NCBI GenBank assembly: GCA_002392915.1 | Contig: DGHQ01000052.1 | Span: 1-19,571, forward strand | Direction: 5' to 3' | From: Bacteroidales bacterium UBA3844 | GTDB taxonomy: Bacteria > Bacteroidota > Bacteroidia > Bacteroidales > Paludibacteraceae | Length of the DNA: 19,571 nt | Shown: positions 8,645 to 14,838 of the stretch, piece after piece | How the letters are laid out: each line of letters begins with the position of its first letter | Position numbering within the stretch: position 1 is the first letter of the stretch | Position numbers and translations under genes: made by a program | The notes under the pieces: model-generated | Databases searched by the model: none | What the model saw: only the letters and a program-made list of their open reading frames with translations | Told to the model about the DNA's origin: nothing

Positions 8645-8889
8645 GTATTTTCAGCAATAGAACAGTCGCAGAATGTGATTTTTAACATAAAAATACAATT
8701 TGTTACTAATATTAAATCCTCAAGATTCTTTTCTATAAACAAGGTCGCACAAAAGTCCGCAAATGCAAAAAAGCAAAATTCGCACATTCAATAACATTTC
8801 GCACATCCAAAAGCAGAGCAATCAAGCAAAACAAAAACAAAATATCTGGTATCGCATCCAAATGTATGCTCAACTCAAAATCTACGCTC

Positions 8890-8998
8890 TTACATTTCGT
8901 AAACACCAAAAGCCCTAAACATTACAAAATGTAAGCTTTTATAATTTTCAGCCTTACAAAATGCAACTTATTACAAAAATCAACATACAAAATGAGTA
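8890..8998. promoter_or_regulatory. Four phased palindromic operator-like sites upstream of the ammonium operon
   Basis: Sites resembling the palindrome TTACAAAATGTAA lie at 8890-8902 (reverse orientation, TTACATTTCGTAA), 8922-8934 (perfect), 8954-8966 (TTACAAAATGCAA) and 8985-8997 (ATACAAAATGAGT). Their centres are 32, 32 and 31 bp apart, three helical turns, so bound proteins would face the same side of the DNA. They lie about 50 to 146 bp upstream of the predicted start. A dimeric activator or repressor of ammonium uptake is inferred; the protein is not identified. Confidence 0.6.
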
Positions 8999-9027
8999 CT
9001 TTAACGTCTCAGAATATAAATTCATCA

Positions 9028-9035
9028 TACCTTTG
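9028..9035 (+). promoter_or_regulatory. -7 promoter element of the ammonium operon
   Basis: TACCTTTG matches TAnnTTTG. No good -33 TTG is present, which fits a promoter that needs an activator bound at the neighbouring sites. It predicts a leader of about 115 nt. Confidence 0.55.
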
Positions 9036-9136
9036 CAATGTAATCGAAAGGGAAACTGATTATAAAACGATATAAAACGCATAATAACGAACTGAAATTT
9101 TTACATATCCCCAAGATTACAAACGAACTGATATTA

Positions 9137-9149
9137 ACACATAAAACGA
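9137..9149 (+). promoter_or_regulatory. Leader motif ACACATAAAACGA before the barrel-protein start
   Basis: The 13-mer lies 8 bp before the ATG at 9158. Almost the same sequence stands 7 bp before the starts of the P-II gene and of amt (9979-9991 and 10424-10436). It is not seen upstream of other genes in the window. Confidence 0.5.
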
Positions 9150-9157
9150 AAAGGACT

Positions 9158-9895
9158 ATGAAAGTGTTGAAGATTATGGCAGCAGCCTTGATGAGCGTAA
9201 TGGCATCAGGCATTTGTTTCGCAGATGAGACAGCAGAAGTGAAGGCAGAGAAGAAAGTGGAGTTCAGCGTAAATGCCGACGTCGTGAGCTCATACGTGTG
9301 GAGAGGTATGTACCAAAGCAGTTTCGCCGTACAGCCTGGCATCGAGATGACAGCTGGCAAATTCACTCTCGGTTCTTGGGGATCAGCCTCATTCAGAGAT
9401 GAAGAGACAAGAGAGTTGGATTTCTACGCGTCGTTCCAAGCTAAGGCATTCTCGATCGGAGTCACAGATTATTTCTGCACTCCATCATGGGACGATCACA
9501 GCTATTTTGCAGACAATTCTCACGTGCTTGAGGCAAACCTTGGCTGGGACTTTGGAGAATGTTGCGACAAATTCGCATTGACAATAGCCGCCAACATCAA
9601 CTTTTTGAACGACAAGAAGGTCGGCGACGAAGGAGAAGAGAAAGAAGAGTTCTCAACCTACATCGAGTTGGGCTATCCAGTGGAGAGTTCTTTTGTGAAC
9701 TGGGATTTCACACTCGGAGCCTGCGTCAACGAATCGGCATTCTACGGAGTGGACAAATTCGGAGTGATCAACATTGGAGTGAAAGCCAGCAAGGACATCG
9801 AAATCACAGACAGATTCAAATTGCCTCTGTACGCCCAAATGATTCTGAACCCACGTACTGAGAGGGCTCACCTTGTGGTAGGTCTGTCATTCTAA
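9158..9895 (+). CDS. Outer-membrane-type beta-barrel protein of the ammonium operon
   Basis: A 245-aa protein with a signal peptide (MKVLKIMAAALMSVMASGICFA, cleavage near residue 22). The mature chain has alternating short amphipathic strands and ends in the aromatic residue Phe (HLVVGLSF), typical of barrels. The start of the mature part, VNADVVSSYVWRGMYQS, resembles the TIGR02001 (gcw_chp) family, whose members are often encoded beside P-II and Amt genes. It is likely a channel or sensor in the outer membrane linked to nitrogen uptake, but the solute is not known. It is followed after 103 bp by the P-II gene. Confidence 0.7.
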   Translation: MKVLKIMAAALMSVMASGICFADETAEVKAEKKVEFSVNADVVSSYVWRGMYQSSFAVQPGIEMTAGKFTLGSWGSASFRDEETRELDFYASFQAKAFSIGVTDYFCTPSWDDHSYFADNSHVLEANLGWDFGECCDKFALTIAANINFLNDKKVGDEGEEKEEFSTYIELGYPVESSFVNWDFTLGACVNESAFYGVDKFGVINIGVKASKDIEITDRFKLPLYAQMILNPRTERAHLVVGLSF

Positions 9896-9923
9896 AGAGA
9901 TGCAAATACATTTATATTAAAAC

Positions 9924-9972
9924 GACGTGGCACAGAGCGTCCAAGTTCACTCAAGACACCATGTGCAACGTC
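9924..9972 (+). promoter_or_regulatory. Intercistronic hairpin between barrel and P-II genes
   Basis: GACGTGGCAC (9924-9933) can pair with GTGCAACGTC (9963-9972), nine of ten positions, with a 29-nt loop. There is no T run, so it is not an intrinsic terminator; an mRNA processing or stability element is possible. Confidence 0.35.
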
Positions 9973-9978
9973 TACAGG

Positions 9979-9991
9979 ACACATAAAACGA
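9979..9991 (+). promoter_or_regulatory. Leader motif ACACATAAAACGA before the P-II start
   Basis: Identical 13-mer to 9137-9149, 7 bp before the ATG at 9999. Confidence 0.5.
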
Positions 9992-9998
9992 GATAAAG

Positions 9999-10355
9999 AT
10001 GAAAAAGATTGAAGCTATTATCAGAAAGACAAAGTTCGACGAGGTTCGCGACGCTTTGCTTGAAGCCGGCATCGAATGGTTCTCATACTATGACGTACGT
10101 GGTATAGGGAAAAGTCGCCAAGGCAGAATCTACCGTGGTGTGGTTTACGACACAAGTTGCATCGAGCGTACACTAGTGTCAGTGATCGTAAGAGACAAAA
10201 ACGTAGAAAAGACAGTGGAGGCAGTGCTTAAAGCCGCGCAGACGGGAGAGATTGGAGACGGACGAATTTTTATCATCCCAGTGGAGGATTCAATTCGCAT
10301 CCGCACTGGGGAAAGAGGCGACATCGCTCTATACAACGCAGAACAAGAAAACTAA
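9999..10355 (+). CDS. P-II nitrogen regulatory protein (GlnB/GlnK type)
   Basis: A 118-aa trimeric signal protein that binds ATP/ADP and 2-oxoglutarate and, in the GlnK type, plugs the Amt channel when ammonium is plentiful. Visible: N-terminus MKKIEAIIRK, T-loop segment VRGIGKSRQGRIYRGVVYDT, B-loop AQTGEIGDGRIFI and C-loop IRIRTGERGDIAL. The T-loop is one residue shorter than in E. coli GlnB. Tyr45 and Tyr50 correspond to E. coli Tyr46 and Tyr51 (the uridylylation site). Being next to amt makes GlnK-type control of the transporter likely. Whether Tyr50 is modified cannot be told. Confidence 0.95.
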   Translation: MKKIEAIIRKTKFDEVRDALLEAGIEWFSYYDVRGIGKSRQGRIYRGVVYDTSCIERTLVSVIVRDKNVEKTVEAVLKAAQTGEIGDGRIFIIPVEDSIRIRTGERGDIALYNAEQEN

Positions 10356-10423
10356 GCATTCTTTTTCTATAGACATTCGAAAATCTATTTCGGTTGTCAT
10401 TCTACGTTTACAAATTCAAAAAT

Positions 10424-10436
10424 CACATTAAAACGA
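10424..10436 (+). promoter_or_regulatory. Leader motif CACATTAAAACGA before the amt start
   Basis: Third copy of the motif, one base different, 7 bp before the ATG at 10444. Confidence 0.5.
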
Positions 10437-10443
10437 AACAAAT

Positions 10444-11883
10444 ATGAAAAGCAAAATTCATAGCACGAGAGGTCTGAAATTTCTCGTAGCACTCCTTATA
10501 TTTCTAGCTGGAGCCTTTATAATGCCAGCCACAGCACAGGATTCAGCGACCGCTGAGGCGGCAAGTGCAGCAGTTGAGACAGTGAGCCCTGCAGTAGTCG
10601 AGGCGACGGTGGCAGTGCCATCGGAAGAAGCATCGTCTGTAGACCCTGTAGCAGTAGGATTGAACACTCTTTGGGTGGCATTAGGAGCCATGTTGGTATT
10701 CTTCATGCAGCCCGGATTCTCCCTCGTCGAGGCAGGATTTACAAGAAGCAAGAACACCGCCAATATCTTGATGAAGAACTTCTTTGATTTTATGGCAGGC
10801 ACATTCCTATTTTGGGCATTAGGATACGGAATAATGTTCGGAGCAGGCAGTTTTGCCGGGGCACCAAATTTCTTCGGCATCGATTTCAAAGACTGCAAGA
10901 GCGAACTGGGAATTCCAAACTATGCATTCTTGATCTTCCAGACAGTGTTCTGCGCAACAGCAGCAACAATCGTATCAGGAGCGATGGCAGAGCGTACAAA
11001 ATTCTATATGTACATGATCTACTCAGTGTTGATTTCCGTCATCGTCTACCCTATCAGCGGACACTGGACATGGGGAGGAGGTTGGTTGTCGACTCTTGAG
11101 ATCGGCTCATACACAGGCGGATTCCATGATTTTGCAGGAAGTACAATTGTGCACTCAGTCGGAGGATGGATGGCATTGGTGGGAGCATGGATTCTTGGCC
11201 CACGTGTCGGAAAATTCAGCAAAGACGGAAAAGCACATGCCATTCCAGGCCACAACTTGACAATCGCAGCACTTGGAGTGTTCATTCTATGGATGGGATG
11301 GTTCGGATTCAACCCATGTTCACAATTGGCGATCGCATCAGTCGAGGATGCCACAGCGTCTACTTTGGTATTCGTCAACACAAACATCGCGGCGGCGATC
11401 GGAGGACTTGCTGCATTGTTCATCTCATGGATCAGATATAAGAAGCCATCATTGTCATTCACACTCAACGGCATATTGGCAGGATTGGTCGGAATCACAG
11501 CAGGATGCGACGCAGTGTCGCCAGCTGGAGCAGCGATCATCGGTTTGATCTGTGGCACACTGATGATCTTCTCGGTTGAGTTTATCGAGCACAAACTAAA
11601 GATTGACGACCCAGTAGGAGCAAGTTCAGTGCATGGAGTATGTGGTTTCACAGGAACAATTCTGACCGGATTATTCGCAGTAGACGGAGGATTGTTCTAC
11701 GGAGGAGGAATCGACATGTTCCTAGTACAGTTAACAGGTGCAGGTGTAATAGGATTGTGGGCTGCGACGATGGGATTCATAATCTTCTTTAGCTTGAACA
11801 AGATCCACGGATTGAGAGTAGAGAAGAGAATCGAAGAGGAAGGACTTGACGTATATGAGCACGGAGAAAGTGCTTACAACTAA
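10444..11883 (+). CDS. amtB: Ammonium transporter
   Basis: A 479-aa Amt/MEP/Rh family channel for ammonium in the inner membrane. Residues 1-31 look like a cleavable signal (ending PATAQ), followed by an Ala/Glu-rich linker to about residue 68 and then the 11-helix core. Family features seen: the substrate-binding Asp229 in FHDFAGSTIVHSVGG, the twin pore histidines His237 and His397 (SSVHGVCGF), and WMGWFGFNPCSQ. It ends in a charged tail (RVEKRIEEEGLDVYEHGESAYN) that would contact P-II. The last codons (from 11873) lie within the left attachment repeat of the inserted element. The insertion keeps the reading frame and stop and supplies a terminator. Confidence 0.96.
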   Translation: MKSKIHSTRGLKFLVALLIFLAGAFIMPATAQDSATAEAASAAVETVSPAVVEATVAVPSEEASSVDPVAVGLNTLWVALGAMLVFFMQPGFSLVEAGFTRSKNTANILMKNFFDFMAGTFLFWALGYGIMFGAGSFAGAPNFFGIDFKDCKSELGIPNYAFLIFQTVFCATAATIVSGAMAERTKFYMYMIYSVLISVIVYPISGHWTWGGGWLSTLEIGSYTGGFHDFAGSTIVHSVGGWMALVGAWILGPRVGKFSKDGKAHAIPGHNLTIAALGVFILWMGWFGFNPCSQLAIASVEDATASTLVFVNTNIAAAIGGLAALFISWIRYKKPSLSFTLNGILAGLVGITAGCDAVSPAGAAIIGLICGTLMIFSVEFIEHKLKIDDPVGASSVHGVCGFTGTILTGLFAVDGGLFYGGGIDMFLVQLTGAGVIGLWAATMGFIIFFSLNKIHGLRVEKRIEEEGLDVYEHGESAYN

Positions 11884-11907
11884 TAATCTTTTTCTAAAAT
11901 GTTCACA
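11873..11907 (+). repeat. Left attachment site (attL), 35-bp direct repeat
   Basis: Starts CTTACAACTAATAATC and ends AAATGTTCACA, identical to 18417-18451. It contains the last three codons and the stop of amtB, so strand exchange does not alter the protein. Confidence 0.9.
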
Positions 11908-11909
11908 TA

Positions 11910-11941
11910 CGGCATTGTTGGGAAACAATGCCGTTTTTTTG
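11910..11941 (+). terminator. Rho-independent terminator after amtB, carried by the element
   Basis: A 10-bp perfect stem (11910-11919 with 11924-11933), loop GGGA, then eight T. It lies just inside the left attachment repeat. Its core TGTTGGGAAACA sits 9 bp after the repeat, exactly where TGCTGGGAAGCA sits after the right repeat, so it is a diverged copy of the host terminator. Confidence 0.92.
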
Positions 11942-12026
11942 TTTATTATCAACAATTTGCATATTTATTGTTTATATATCGTATATATATTGTTTTATAT
12001 TTTTCTATTCTTTTCTATAAAATTAT

Positions 12027-12045
12027 GTTGCGTTTTTGTTGCGTT
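12027..12045 (+). promoter_or_regulatory. Candidate recombinase arm site, left (19 bp)
   Basis: GTTGCGTTTTTGTTGCGTT, two TTGCG half-sites 11 bp apart; 18 of 19 bases match 18339-18357 near the other end of the element. It overlaps the -33/-7 region of the integrase promoter, so binding could repress integrase transcription. Confidence 0.6.
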
Positions 12046-12058
12046 AATCATACTTTTG
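12028..12058 (+). promoter_or_regulatory. Promoter of the integrase operon
   Basis: TTG (12028-12030), 20 bp, TACTTTTG (12051-12058, fits TAnnTTTG). Transcription would start near 12065, about 25 nt before the integrase ATG. Confidence 0.65.
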
Positions 12059-12089
12059 TACATACGAATAACACATATAGCCAAAAAGT

Positions 12090-13205
12090 ATGAAGAAAAA
12101 GAAAGTTAAAGAATATGTAAAGATATTGGAACGCAAAAGAAAAAACGGCACTTATTTATTTTTGGTTTATAGATTACCAAATGGAATAAGAAAGCAAGAG
12201 GCAACGGGGTTGGCGTTGGTTGATGGCAATTCACCAATAGACAAAGAAAGCAACAGAATTGTTAAAAAGGCGGTGGAAAAAATGAAAGCAGACAGAACCG
12301 CACAAATTTTATCGGGAAAATATGACGTCAATTTCTCTATTAATGGCAAACAGAAAATTCGATTATGTGATTATATAGAAATGAAAAATAATATATCCCA
12401 AAGAGCAAACAAAACTCGACGGGGATATATGAATTTAAGAAAACATATTCAAGACTACACGCCCAATATAAACATTAATGAAGTTGATAAAAATTGGGTT
12501 GTGTCGTTTCTTTCCACGTTATCCAATTTGAAACCAGCATCTATAAAATTATATTGCACCCTATTATCTGCGACTATGAGGCAAGCAATAAAAGACAAAA
12601 TAATAGCATCTAACCCAGTGGCAGAACTACCCCCCGAAGAAAAGCCAAAAGCAAAGCAAGCCAAAAGGGATTATTTGACACCCGAAGAATTGGAACGCCT
12701 TATGAGTGCGTTTCCCAGAAAAACAGCACAACAACGGGAGGGGTTAAGGATGTTTTTATTTTCGTGTTACACTGGATTAAGATTTAGTGATGTTGTAAAT
12801 CTCCAATGGGAAAATATAAAAAAAGATGCGAGCAACGGCAAATCTTACTTTGTTATAGAAATGCAGAAGACAAAAGAAATTGTAAGAGGGTATTTGTCAA
12901 GTAAAGCTTTGGCATTGATAGAATGCAACCACAATTCAAATTCAAATGTTTTCTTTGGTGGTGCTTATTTGTCAAATGCAAACAAGTGGTTAAAGGTAGC
13001 ATCTACAAAAGTAGGAATTGAAAAAAACGTTTCTTTCCACACGGCACGACACACATTTGCAGTTAATTTGTTGCATAGTGGGATGGATATATATTCAGTA
13101 AGTCGGCTATTGGGGCATACAGACATTAAAACAACGCAAATATATTTGGAAATGATGCCGAAAAAGCAAATAGAGGCGTCGGAAATGATAGATAAAATAT
13201 TTTAA
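12090..13205 (+). CDS. Tyrosine recombinase (integrase) of the element
   Basis: A 371-aa site-specific recombinase of the phage integrase family. It has an N-terminal arm-binding-type region (1-80), a SAM-like core-binding domain (about 90-175) and a catalytic domain (190-371). The full active site is present: Arg231 in CYTGLRFSDV, Lys260 or 262 in MQKTKE, His317 and Arg320 in HTARHTF, His343 in LLGHTD, and the nucleophile Tyr352 in TQIYLEM. It most likely catalyses integration and excision between the 35-bp repeats. It is the first gene at the left end, 183 bp inside attL; the next gene starts 4 bp after its stop. Confidence 0.95.
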   Translation: MKKKKVKEYVKILERKRKNGTYLFLVYRLPNGIRKQEATGLALVDGNSPIDKESNRIVKKAVEKMKADRTAQILSGKYDVNFSINGKQKIRLCDYIEMKNNISQRANKTRRGYMNLRKHIQDYTPNININEVDKNWVVSFLSTLSNLKPASIKLYCTLLSATMRQAIKDKIIASNPVAELPPEEKPKAKQAKRDYLTPEELERLMSAFPRKTAQQREGLRMFLFSCYTGLRFSDVVNLQWENIKKDASNGKSYFVIEMQKTKEIVRGYLSSKALALIECNHNSNSNVFFGGAYLSNANKWLKVASTKVGIEKNVSFHTARHTFAVNLLHSGMDIYSVSRLLGHTDIKTTQIYLEMMPKKQIEASEMIDKIF

Positions 13206-13209
13206 GAGA

Positions 13210-13599
13210 ATGAGAGGGCAAATAAAAAAAATTATAGCAAAAGAAATAATCCACTACTTTACAGATAAAAAAATATGTTGTAAATGGGAGTTTTACAAAG
13301 ATGATATTGTTGCGGTTTGGGTTGGTGATGCTAAATTGTTTGCTTATTTATGTTGGCGAACAACAAATTTATGTGTAAAAAATGGGTTGAATATATACAG
13401 AGGAAAGAAAAATATTGATTATGATATTTTTTTGCAACAGATTTTCAACTCTAATGATATAAACATAGACAGGACAAGCAAACAAGAGTTTGAAATGGGC
13501 ATTTTGCCACAAAAACAAAAATATGCTAAACGTTATAAGATGATAGATGAAGGACTAAACAAAGTGTTAAAGAATTTATTTGTTGATTACAAAGAATGA
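13210..13599 (+). CDS. Hypothetical protein downstream of the integrase (129 aa)
   Basis: Not recognised. A basic, Lys- and aromatic-rich protein (KKIIAKEIIHYFTDKKICCKW, KYAKRYKMIDEGLNKVLKN) without signal peptide or membrane segment, so probably cytoplasmic. It starts 4 bp after the integrase stop and shares its promoter. Such partners may assist recombination or carry a cargo function; the sequence does not decide. A -7-like box overlaps the region just after its stop. Confidence 0.7.
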   Translation: MRGQIKKIIAKEIIHYFTDKKICCKWEFYKDDIVAVWVGDAKLFAYLCWRTTNLCVKNGLNIYRGKKNIDYDIFLQQIFNSNDINIDRTSKQEFEMGILPQKQKYAKRYKMIDEGLNKVLKNLFVDYKE

Positions 13600-13608
13600 T
13601 TATCTTTG
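13579..13608 (+). promoter_or_regulatory. Possible promoter of a short RNA after the integrase operon
   Basis: TTTG (13579-13582), 18 bp, TATCTTTG (13601-13608, perfect TAnnTTTG). It points into a span of only about 70 nt that ends in a strong terminator. Confidence 0.45.
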
Positions 13609-13614
13609 CATAAC

Positions 13615-13683
13615 AAACAGAAAATTTTGACTATATGTGATATACAGCCGTTTTGATTGTGAAACCAAAACGGCTTTTTTCTT
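13615..13683 (+). ncRNA. Candidate small RNA of about 68 nt
   Basis: Predicted from the promoter at 13579-13608 and the terminator at 13646-13683, with no ORF in between. The 5' part (about 13615-13645) is single-stranded and A/T-rich. It could instead be only the 3' trailer of the integrase transcript. Confidence 0.35.
13646..13683 (+). terminator. Rho-independent terminator of the integrase operon
   Basis: Perfect 10-bp stem AGCCGTTTTG/CAAAACGGCT (13646-13655, 13666-13675), 10-nt loop, then a T-rich run. Confidence 0.92.
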
Positions 13684-13727
13684 TTTAGGTTTATCTACAA
13701 ACCGCCAGGAATGTTTCTCTATCCATC

Positions 13728-13772
13728 ATAAACAGCAGTGGTGAGGCTCAAAAAATGCGAGGTGATGCAGAA
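13728..13772 (+). repeat. Type A 45-bp repeat, copy 1
   Basis: Begins ATAAACAGCAGTGGTGAGGC and ends GAGGTGATGCAGAA. Copies 2-6 are at 13870-13914, 14010-14054, 14318-14362, 14500-14544 and 18147-18191, with at most one or two differences each. The bases just before it pair with the TGGTG inside it, forming a 5-6-bp hairpin. Confidence 0.9.
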
Positions 13773-13869
13773 CACAAAACGGCAAGCAAAAACCGCCTAA
13801 AACCGCACGAAACCAGCCAAGAACCGACAAACGGCAAGCGACACCGCCACGAATATTTCTCTATCCACC

Positions 13870-13914
13870 ATAAACAGCAGTGGTGAGGCTCAAAAGATGC
13901 GAGGTGATGCAGAA
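13870..13914 (+). repeat. Type A repeat, copy 2
   Basis: Preceded by CCACC; the stem is CACCAT with GTGGTG, loop AAACAGCA. Confidence 0.9.
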
Positions 13915-14009
13915 ACCAAACGGCAAGCAAAACCGCCTAAAACCGCACGAAACCAGCCAAGAACCGACAAACAGCAAGCAACACCGCCACGAATATTTCT
14001 CTATCCACC

Positions 14010-14054
14010 ATAAACAGCAGTGGTGAGGCTCAAAAGATGCGAGGTGATGCAGAA
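14010..14054 (+). repeat. Type A repeat, copy 3
   Basis: Same sequence and preceding bases as copy 2; 140 bp downstream of it. Confidence 0.9.
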
Positions 14055-14074
14055 CACCAAACGGCAAGCAAAAA

Positions 14075-14089
14075 CGCCCTATATATCCA
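14075..14089 (+). repeat. Type C 15-bp repeat CGCCCTATATATCCA
   Basis: Perfect copies also at 14404-14418, 14565-14579 and 18260-18274; a shortened copy (CGCCCTATAT) at 16193-16202 just before the replication gene. Confidence 0.85.
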
Positions 14090-14100
14090 GCAGAAAAAAG

Positions 14101-14196
14101 GCACTGGTTTTCGGTGATGCAAAAATGCGAAATGGCGGTTATGTATCTACCCGCCAAAGTATACAAAATTTGAAACCTTGCTTGCGTGGAATTGTC
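14101..14196 (+). repeat. Type B 96-bp repeat, copy 1
   Basis: Nearly identical to 14218-14313 (offset 117 bp). A third copy is truncated at 14591-14610. Each full copy contains the hairpin TGGCGG (14133-14138) with CCGCCA (14151-14156), 12-nt loop. Confidence 0.9.
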
Positions 14197-14217
14197 GACG
14201 AAAGACAGCAGAAAAAA

Positions 14218-14313
14218 GCACTGGTTTTCGGTGATGCAAAAATGCGAAATGGCGGTTATGTATCTACCCGCCAAAGTATACAAAATTTGAAACCTTGCTT
14301 GCGTGGGATTGTC
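14218..14313 (+). repeat. Type B repeat, copy 2
   Basis: Differs from copy 1 by about one base near the end; it runs directly into type A copy 4. Confidence 0.9.
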
Positions 14314-14317
14314 TGCA

Positions 14318-14475
14318 ATAAACAGCAGTGGTGAGGCTCAAAAGATGCGAGGTGATGCAGAACCAACAAACGACCAACAAACAACAAGCAACCAACCAAG
14401 AACCGCCCTATATATCCATCATAGAAACTGGATGCAACACCAGTGGCAAACGTTGAGGCTTTCCAGTGTGTCACC
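14318..14475 (+). repeat. Long direct repeat flanking the replication module, left copy (includes type A copy 4)
   Basis: It shares type A, the AACAAGCAACCAACCAAGAACC segment, type C, the segment ATCATAGAAACTGGATGCAA and TTTCCAGTGTGT with 18147-18312. The two copies differ by short insertions. The ACTGG/CCAGT pairs inside it can form alternative hairpins. Confidence 0.8.
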
Positions 14476-14499
14476 GCCAGGAATGTTTCTCTATCCATC

Positions 14500-14544
14500 A
14501 TAAACAGCAATGGTGAGGCTCAAAAGATGCGAGGTGATGCAGAA
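14500..14544 (+). repeat. Type A repeat, copy 5
   Basis: Carries AGCAATGG instead of AGCAGTGG. With the preceding CATCAT this restores a full 6-bp stem (CATCAT with ATGGTG). Confidence 0.88.
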
Positions 14545-14704
14545 CACAAAACGGCAAGCAAAAACGCCCTATATATCCAGCAGTAAAAAGGCACTGGTTT
14601 TCGGTGATGCGAAAGTTTGAAACAAAAAAATTAACTATAAAAACCTACAAACTAGTACAAATATTAAAAGTCACATTTATATTTTTTGCCGTTTTTAAGG
14701 CGAG

Positions 14705-14737
14705 AATATAAACAAATTCGGCTTAAATATAAACAAT
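14705..14737 (+). repeat. Iteron-like pair AATATAAACAA, 21 bp apart
   Basis: Copies at 14705-14715 and 14726-14736, followed by an inverted half copy (TTGTTTAT at 14743-14750). The spacing is two helical turns. It lies 90-135 bp upstream of the first HTH gene, so it could be an operator for that protein or part of an origin. Confidence 0.5.
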
Positions 14738-14788
14738 ATTGGTTGTTTATGAGAAAAAAAGGCTTTTTGTATTAATAAAATTTGTGTG

Positions 14789-14819
14789 TTGCACGTGGTT
14801 TCTACCATATAGATATTTG
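14789..14819 (+). promoter_or_regulatory. Probable promoter of the HTH-rep gene group
   Basis: TTG (14789-14791), 20 bp, GATATTTG (14812-14819), one mismatch to TAnnTTTG; 19 bp before the ATG at 14839. Confidence 0.45.
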
Positions 14820-14838
14820 TCGAAAAAAATAGAACAAT

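Larger units (their letters stand above)
8572..9157. other. Divergent intergenic region (586 bp)
   Basis: No gene found. It holds the promoter of the T9SS protein (minus strand, -7 box at 8637-8644), the promoter of the ammonium operon (plus strand, -7 at 9028-9035) and between them a cluster of phased palindromic sites (8890-8998). The piece 8700-8880 is A-rich and contains TTCGCACAT twice. The first half of the ammonium leader (9061-9136) contains AACGAACTGA twice. Confidence 0.8.
13699..14054 (+). repeat. Tandem array of a 140-142-bp unit (about 2.5 copies)
   Basis: Units start at about 13699, 13841 and 13981 with ACCGCCA(C/G)GAAT. Each contains a type A repeat and, in the first two, the spacer AAACCGCACGAAACCAGCC. 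The third unit changes after the type A repeat into the type C and B repeats. Confidence 0.85.
13684..14838. other. Non-coding repeat region of the element (1155 bp)
   Basis: No convincing gene on either strand. The long frames here (for example 14020-14334 plus and 13861-14283 minus) exist because repeat units are open in several frames; their peptides repeat with the DNA. 13699-14623 is built of repeat families A, B and C, listed separately. 14624-14838 is A/T-rich with two iteron-like repeats and the promoter of the next gene. Confidence 0.75.

Noticed and set aside
8572..8787. N-terminal extension of the T9SS protein to 8787
   Set aside because: The extension would bury the signal peptide and includes the promoter -7 box at 8637-8644; the ATG at 8571 is better.
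11046..11651. Minus-strand 201-aa frame within amtB
   Set aside because: Antisense shadow of a strongly conserved transporter gene.
13861..14334. Overlapping open frames on both strands (13861-14283 minus, 14020-14334 plus) giving repetitive peptides
   Set aside because: The peptides repeat exactly with the DNA repeats and are open in several frames; no start context or domain. Treated as shadows of repeats A and B.
13699..14623. CRISPR array
   Set aside because: The repeats are too long and unevenly spaced, spacers are themselves repeated, and no cas gene is near.
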